This document shows positions 47,185-51,352 of a stretch of 51,352 nt of DNA, piece after piece. The notes under the pieces are model-generated. The model saw only the letters and a program-made list of their open reading frames with translations, did not search any database and was not told the origin of the DNA. A program made the position numbers and the translations under genes. This DNA is from Sandaracinaceae bacterium (lineage in GTDB: Bacteria; Myxococcota_A; Polyangia; Polyangiales; Sandaracinaceae): contig JAIBCE010000012.1 of NCBI GenBank assembly GCA_019694315.1, positions 1-51,352 on the forward strand. The letters are read 5' to 3'. How positions within the stretch are numbered: position 1 is the first letter of the stretch; every line of letters starts with the position of its first letter.

Positions 47185-48597
47185 ATGGACGAGATGACGA
47201 AGACGGTGGTGACGGGTGAGGTTGGCTCGGTCGAGGTGCTCTTCGCGTGGCGCGATGCGACCGGTCAGCGCGCAGTCATCGACGCCGAGCTCGTCGACGC
47301 CGAGCGCTGCCCCGCCGTGTGGATCGGCGCGCACCAGGGTCTTCGCTTCGTCCTGCCGATGGAGCTCGCGAGCCGCCTCGGCGAGGGGGAGCGCTTCCGC
47401 CTCGTCGGCATCGACCACGGTCGCTTCGTGCTCCAGGTGCCGGAGGCGGCGGAGCTGGTCGCGACCAAGGGCGGCCAGCCGCTCGAGGTGCAGGGCGTGG
47501 AGCGCGTGCGCAGCCTGGAGCTCGCGCTCGATCACGTGGCTGAGATCCGCTTCGGCGAGTTCTCGTTCTTCGTGCGCCCCGGCGCGGCCCCCGAGAAGGC
47601 CGCCGATCGCGGGCCGCTCCTCGACTGGCGCGCGGCGCGCTGGGGCCTGGCGGCGTTCGCGGCGCACGCGGTCTTCGTGGGCTCGTTCTTCTTCGCGCCG
47701 CCCAACGCGGCCGCGCTCAACATGGACCTCGATCCGAGCGCGCAGCGCTACGTGCAGGTGAGCCTCGCGGCGATCGCGCACGAGCGCGAGCTGCTCCAGC
47801 TCCCGCAGGGCGGCGGGAGCTCGGGCAACGGCGCGACGGAGCCCGACGAGGCCGCGGGCGCGGGCAACGACACGCCCGAGGTGCACATCGCCGGTGGCCC
47901 CGGTCAGCGCTCGGGCTCGGCGCGTCGCAGCGAGCACGCGCTCCAGGTGACCGCGGAGAACATCGCGCAGATGGGCACGATCGCGTCGCTGAGCTCGGCG
48001 CTCGCGACCATCACGGGCGACAGCTCGGTCTATGGCAATCCCGACATGATCGACGGCCCCGGCGGCCCCGGCTTCGAGCACCTCGTGGGCGGCCCCGGCA
48101 TCGGCGGGTGGGGCGGGCTCGACATGCGCGATGGTGGCCGTGGCACCTGCCTCGGCGAGCACTGTGGTCAGGGCACGCTCGCGGTCGGTCAGCTCCACAC
48201 GACCGGCCCCATCGGCCCCGGCGGCGTCGGCATCGGCGATCCGAACGGAGGCCGGCCCCCCGGTCGCGTGCCGAACCCCATCCGCCCCGGCACCGCGGAG
48301 ACCAACGGCGGCCTGAGCCGCGAGCAGGTGCAGCGCACGGTGCGCCAGCACATCAACGAGGTGCGCTTCTGCTACTCGCAGGAGCTGCAGAGCCGCCCCG
48401 ACCTCGAGGGCCGCGTCGCGGTGCGCTTCATGGTGAACGCCGAGGGCCGCGTGATGAGCTCGCTCGTCGCGCAGGAGAGCGGACAGATCGGCGACGTGGG
48501 GCAGTGCGTCTCGGAGAGCGTGCGTCGCTGGACCTTCCCCGCGTCGTCGGGACCGACCAGCGTCACGTATCCCTTCGTGCTCCAGTCGGCGCAGTGA
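47185..48597 (+). CDS. AgmX/PglI-type TonB-like envelope protein
   Basis: A 470-aa protein. An N-terminal cytosolic domain (about 1-150), beta-rich, is followed by one membrane helix (about 152-172, WGLAAFAAHAVFVGSFFFA), a long Gly/Pro-rich periplasmic linker (about 215-375), and a C-terminal AgmX/PglI domain (about 380-470; SREQVQRTVRQHINEVRFCYSQELQSRPDLEGRVAVRF). The C-terminal domain is TonB-like and common in myxobacteria, where it occurs in gliding and secretion-related proteins. Here it probably contacts an outer-membrane or periplasmic partner. ATG 47185 is preceded by GAGGGAGAGA. No ExbB/ExbD genes are adjacent. Confidence 0.85.
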   Translation: MDEMTKTVVTGEVGSVEVLFAWRDATGQRAVIDAELVDAERCPAVWIGAHQGLRFVLPMELASRLGEGERFRLVGIDHGRFVLQVPEAAELVATKGGQPLEVQGVERVRSLELALDHVAEIRFGEFSFFVRPGAAPEKAADRGPLLDWRAARWGLAAFAAHAVFVGSFFFAPPNAAALNMDLDPSAQRYVQVSLAAIAHERELLQLPQGGGSSGNGATEPDEAAGAGNDTPEVHIAGGPGQRSGSARRSEHALQVTAENIAQMGTIASLSSALATITGDSSVYGNPDMIDGPGGPGFEHLVGGPGIGGWGGLDMRDGGRGTCLGEHCGQGTLAVGQLHTTGPIGPGGVGIGDPNGGRPPGRVPNPIRPGTAETNGGLSREQVQRTVRQHINEVRFCYSQELQSRPDLEGRVAVRFMVNAEGRVMSSLVAQESGQIGDVGQCVSESVRRWTFPASSGPTSVTYPFVLQSAQ

Positions 48598-48785
48598 TCG
48601 CGCGCGCCTGAGCGGCGATCGCCACGGACGACGGCGCGGGCCTCACGGCTCGCGCGTCTCCGTTCCGTCGGGATGCCCGCAATTCCAAGCGATCCGGCCC
48701 TACGAGCGGCTCGGCTTCGCGCGTGGCCGACGACGAGGAGCACGAGCTCGCGCTCGGCTGAGGTCGCTCGCCTGCGAGGTGCGGG

Positions 48786-50270
48786 TCACATGCAGGTCGC
48801 GCCCGAGCAACAGAGGCCGGTGTCGCAGTGCCAGTTGAACGGCGGATTGCACGTGACCGAGGGCGGCGCGTAGACGTCTGCGGGACATGCGTGGGAGACC
48901 CCGTCGCAGCGCTCGACACCATCGCACATGGGGTTACGGGCTGCGCGACAGACGTCGCCCGAGGGCCGCACGAGGTCGGGGCAGCCGGGCGCGCTGCCCG
49001 TGCAGTAGTCGTCGACATCGCAGGCCCCGCCGCTCGAGAGCGCGCAGCGCGTCGTCGAGTCCGCGTAGCCATTGGGGGGGCAGCTCACCGAGCTGCCCGT
49101 GCAGGCCTCGGGCACGTCGCACACGCCCATCTGCGGGCGACACACGGAGCTCGGGCCGAGCAGGATGTCGGCAGGGCAGTCGGCGCTGTAGCCGGAGCAG
49201 TGCTCGGGCGCATCGCACACGCCCATGGACACGCGGCAGAACGTCGTGTTCGGGAGGTACGCGTTGGGTGGGCACACGTCGGTCGTGCCGTCGCACGCCT
49301 CGACCGCGTCGCACGATCCCAAAGACGGACGACACACGGTGCCGACGGGCGCGCGCACGTCCACGGGACAGTCGACGCTCGCGCCCGTGCAGGCCTCGGC
49401 GCTGTCGCAGAGGCCGCGGCTCGCACGGCAGGTGGTGGTCGGACCGCGCAGAGCGTCGAGCGGACAGTCCGCGCTCGCGCCGCTGCAGGTCTCGGCCACG
49501 TCGCAGTCGCCAGCCGAGGCGCGACACACCGTGCCACCCGCAGCGAAGCCGTCTTCGGGGCAGGTCTTGAAGCCGTTGCAGGTCTCGGCCACGTCGCAGT
49601 CGCCGGCCGAGGCACGGCACACCGTGCCGATCAGCATCGCGAAGTCCGAAGGACACGCGACCGAGTCGCCGGTGCAGTACTCCGGGACGTCGCAGTCGCC
49701 GCCCGAGACCCGACACATCGTGCTCGACGACGCGAGCACGTCGGCCGGACACGCGGCGCTCGCGCCGGAGCAGTGCTCGGCGGGATCGCACTCGCCCGCG
49801 CTCGCGCGACACTCGACGCCCATCGACACGAGGGTGTCTGCGGGGCACGTGGTGGCGCTGCCGTCACACGACTCGGCCACGTCGCAGTCACCTGCGCTCG
49901 CGCGACACACCGTGCCCGACGCGAGCGCGACGCCCGTGGGCTCGCACGAAGGGATGCCGCCGGTGCAGCGGATCACGCCCTGCTCGCAGGTCCCCTCGCC
50001 GAGCGAGCACGGCTCACCCGCCGCCGCACACGAGGCATCGGGCACCACGTATGCGTCGGGCAGTGTCGGAGCGTCGTCGCGCGGTGCATCGAGCCCGGGG
50101 GCATCGAGCCCGGGCGCATCGAGCCCGGGGGCATCGAGCCCGGGCGCATCGCGGCCCTCGACGAACGCATCCTCACCGGGCGGCCCCACGTCGATGCCCT
50201 GGTCGCCCGAGCAACCTGCCAGCGCCGCGAGCGAGCCGACCCCGAGTGCCACGATGAACCGAGCGCGCAT
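48786..50270 (-). CDS. Lipoprotein with eleven disintegrin-like Cys-rich repeats
   Basis: A 494-aa lipoprotein (lipobox LAGC, Cys20). A spacer with four GLDAP pentapeptides (residues 44-63) and a Cys-rich unit (81-110) are followed by eleven tandem repeats of about 32 residues (119-470). Each has the form C-R-x3-G-x-C-D-x2-E-x-C-x-G-x5-C-P-x-D (one example: CRVSGGDCDVPEYCTG). A short Cys-rich tail (CCSGATC) ends the protein. The repeat closely resembles the C-terminal half of the disintegrin domain of snake venom and ADAM proteins. Repeats 1, 4 and 5 are nearly identical, showing recent internal duplication. Likely a rigid, disulfide-rich surface rod with adhesive potential; function unproven. 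Confidence 0.85.
   Translation of the reverse strand: MRARFIVALGVGSLAALAGCSGDQGIDVGPPGEDAFVEGRDAPGLDAPGLDAPGLDAPGLDAPRDDAPTLPDAYVVPDASCAAAGEPCSLGEGTCEQGVIRCTGGIPSCEPTGVALASGTVCRASAGDCDVAESCDGSATTCPADTLVSMGVECRASAGECDPAEHCSGASAACPADVLASSSTMCRVSGGDCDVPEYCTGDSVACPSDFAMLIGTVCRASAGDCDVAETCNGFKTCPEDGFAAGGTVCRASAGDCDVAETCSGASADCPLDALRGPTTTCRASRGLCDSAEACTGASVDCPVDVRAPVGTVCRPSLGSCDAVEACDGTTDVCPPNAYLPNTTFCRVSMGVCDAPEHCSGYSADCPADILLGPSSVCRPQMGVCDVPEACTGSSVSCPPNGYADSTTRCALSSGGACDVDDYCTGSAPGCPDLVRPSGDVCRAARNPMCDGVERCDGVSHACPADVYAPPSVTCNPPFNWHCDTGLCCSGATCM
48861..49916 (-). repeat. Eleven tandem 96-bp coding repeats
   Basis: DNA encoding the disintegrin-like units; each unit is about 96 bp, one being slightly shorter. 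Several units share long identical stretches, so the array may vary in copy number by recombination. Confidence 0.85.
50082..50141 (-). repeat. 15-bp coding tandem repeat (GLDAP x4)
   Basis: Four copies of a 15-bp unit encode the Gly-Leu-Asp-Ala-Pro pentapeptide behind the lipidation site of the disintegrin-like lipoprotein, forming a stalk. Copies alternate in the Gly-Pro codons only. Confidence 0.85.
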
Positions 50271-50324
50271 CGGAGCATCGTAGCGGATCCCGCCTGACGT
50301 CGGCTCTGTGTAGGCTCGCATTCG

Positions 50325-50804
50325 ATGCACGACGCTCTCCACGTCCCTCGGCCCGAAGGCGCTCTCTCGTATCGGAGCGCTCCGTTCGACGGGCTCTCGG
50401 GCCGCGACGTGCACGACCTCCTCGCGCTGCGCTCGCAGATCTTCGTCGTGGAGCAGGCCTGTGTGTTCCTCGATCCCGATGGGCGCGATCCCGACGCGTG
50501 GCACGTGATCGGGCGCGACGCCGCGGGTGTGATCGGGGCCTCTGCGCGCCTCTTCCTCGCGGACGCGCCGCGCGTCGAGCACGTGATCGGCCGCGTGGTC
50601 GTGCACAGCGCGCTGCGTGGCACCGGAGAAGGTCGACGCCTCGTGCGCGAGGCCATCGCGTGCGCGGAGCGCCACGGCGCCTCGCCCATCGCGCTCTCTG
50701 CACAGGCGCACCTCGAGCGCTTCTATGCGTCGCTCGGCTTCCGCGCGGTCTCCGAGCGATACCTGCTCGACGGCATCGATCACCTCGACATGCGACGCGG
50801 CTGA
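50325..50804 (+). CDS. GNAT acetyltransferase (ElaA type)
   Basis: A 159-aa protein of the ElaA-like GNAT group: LLALRSQIFVVEQACVFLDPDGRDPDAWHVIG is the typical start, GRVVVHSALRGTGEGRRLVREAI the acetyl-CoA-binding loop, and LERFYASLGF the C-terminal Tyr motif. It transfers an acetyl group from acetyl-CoA to an amine; the substrate of ElaA proteins is not established. Start ATG 50325; divergent from the disintegrin-like lipoprotein gene, with 54 bases between them. Confidence 0.87.
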   Translation: MHDALHVPRPEGALSYRSAPFDGLSGRDVHDLLALRSQIFVVEQACVFLDPDGRDPDAWHVIGRDAAGVIGASARLFLADAPRVEHVIGRVVVHSALRGTGEGRRLVREAIACAERHGASPIALSAQAHLERFYASLGFRAVSERYLLDGIDHLDMRRG

Positions 50805-50854
50805 CGCGCCCTCGCTCCTCGTCGAGCCGCGAGCACTCCTCTCGTCGGCCGCCC

Positions 50855-51352
50855 TCACTCCTTCTCGAGCACCTCGGCCGACAGCTCGCCCCGCGCGACC
50901 CGCACCCGGAGCCGCGTACCGGCCGGGACCTCTGCCGCATCGCGCACCGCGCGGCCCGTCTCGGCCACGGTCGCGATCGCATAGCCGCGCTCGAGCACCG
51001 CGAGCGGCGAGAGCGCGTCGAGGGCGCGCAGTTGCTCGGAGAAGCGGCGACGAGCGTGGGCGAGGCGAGGGGCCATCGCGCGCGAGAGACGCGCCACGAG
51101 CGCATCGAGCCGACGGCGGTCGCGCTCGGCCGCACGCTCGAGCAGCGGTGCACCACGACCTGCGCGCACCTCGAGCGCACGCCGCGCGTGCTCGAGGCGG
51201 CGCGTGATCAGCGGGCCGAGGCGGCCCACGAGCGCCTGCAGGGCGAGACGATCGCGCGAGACGCGCGCGCGGGGCTCCTCGAGCGCGAGCCTCTCCGCGA
51301 GCGCGCCGAGGCCTTGCCGCGACGCCGACACTCGCCCGCGGATCGCGCGCTC
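50855..51352 (-). CDS. xseA: Exodeoxyribonuclease VII large subunit, C-terminal part (gene continues off the window)
   Basis: The visible 165 codons are the C-terminal end: a long Arg/Leu-rich coiled-coil helix region (ALVGRLGPLITRRLEHARRAL and similar repeats), then the family hallmark LDALSPLAVLERGYAIATV and a short OB-like strand tail (AEVPAGTRLRVRVARGELSAEVLEKE). XseA with XseB degrades single-stranded DNA. The frame is open to the window edge, so the N-terminal OB-fold and catalytic core lie outside. The small subunit gene xseB is not at this 3' end. Confidence 0.9.
   Translation of the reverse strand, partial: ERAIRGRVSASRQGLGALAERLALEEPRARVSRDRLALQALVGRLGPLITRRLEHARRALEVRAGRGAPLLERAAERDRRRLDALVARLSRAMAPRLAHARRRFSEQLRALDALSPLAVLERGYAIATVAETGRAVRDAAEVPAGTRLRVRVARGELSAEVLEKE

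Noticed and set aside
48598..48785. Possible small gene between the AgmX-like and disintegrin-like genes
   Set aside because: No frame with a ribosome site or plausible protein was seen in this convergent gap.
48861..49916. Regular 96-bp repeats as a CRISPR or satellite
   Set aside because: They are in-frame coding repeats in a lipoprotein with conserved Cys spacing.

Overview
This is a very GC-rich chromosomal window with strong third-position G/C bias. Its gene content suggests a myxobacterium, probably of the Polyangia/Sandaracinus type: many lipoproteins with Asp-Ala-Pro-rich stretches after the lipobox, Ser/Thr kinases joined to FGE-like domains, an AgmX/PglI-type energiser protein, cysteine-rich repeat lipoproteins and a dense set of signalling genes. 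The taxonomic call rests on gene style only; there is no rRNA or other marker here.

Layout. 1-1.1 kb: solitary beta-class DNA methyltransferase, with palindromic intergenic DNA at the window edge. 1.2-4.9 kb: envelope cluster (LivK-like binding lipoprotein, small lipoprotein, TPR-like protein with an 18-Gly linker, another lipoprotein). 5.2-12.0 kb: four overlapping signalling genes (membrane hybrid histidine kinase, GAF/cyclase-like protein, CheY-like regulator, Ser/Thr kinase with FGE-like C-terminus). 12.1-15.1 kb: cytochrome P450, then a convergent TetR-metal-dependent hydrolase unit with two matching operators. 15.1-17.5 kb: a pentameric ligand-gated ion channel translationally coupled to a Cache-HAMP sensor that has no output domain. 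17.6-18.9 kb: a DUF1152 remnant and a zinc-ribbon membrane protein. 18.9-31.1 kb: a split CoA-substrate dehydratase/activase system. Its two genes carry near-identical promoters containing the same 14-bp perfect palindrome. They are separated by about 6.5 kb of accessory DNA: a less GC-biased three-gene block, a 150-bp duplicate of the first gene's 3' end, and two toxin-antitoxin modules. 31.1-43.3 kb: pilin-like protein, PxpA, Cys-repeat lipoprotein, GH31 hydrolase, Cys-rich lipoprotein, neutral-ceramidase-like lipoprotein, ThrE-type exporter, BAM/GIDE-domain membrane protein, small membrane protein. 43.4-51.4 kb: divergent ECF-like sigma factor and zinc-finger anti-sigma candidate, long-chain acyl-CoA synthetase, AgmX-like protein, a lipoprotein with eleven disintegrin-like repeats, a GNAT, and the 3' part of xseA.

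How the genes work together. The strongest functional units are (i) the 5.2-12.0 kb phosphorelay-like array, (ii) the channel plus Cache sensor pair, which looks like a two-subunit ligand-responsive ion channel system, and (iii) the two dehydratase/activase genes, which share an operator and together make up what is usually one giant protein. The secreted hydrolases and Cys-rich lipoproteins at 32-40 kb and 49-50 kb fit a predatory or scavenging surface lifestyle, but that is inference.
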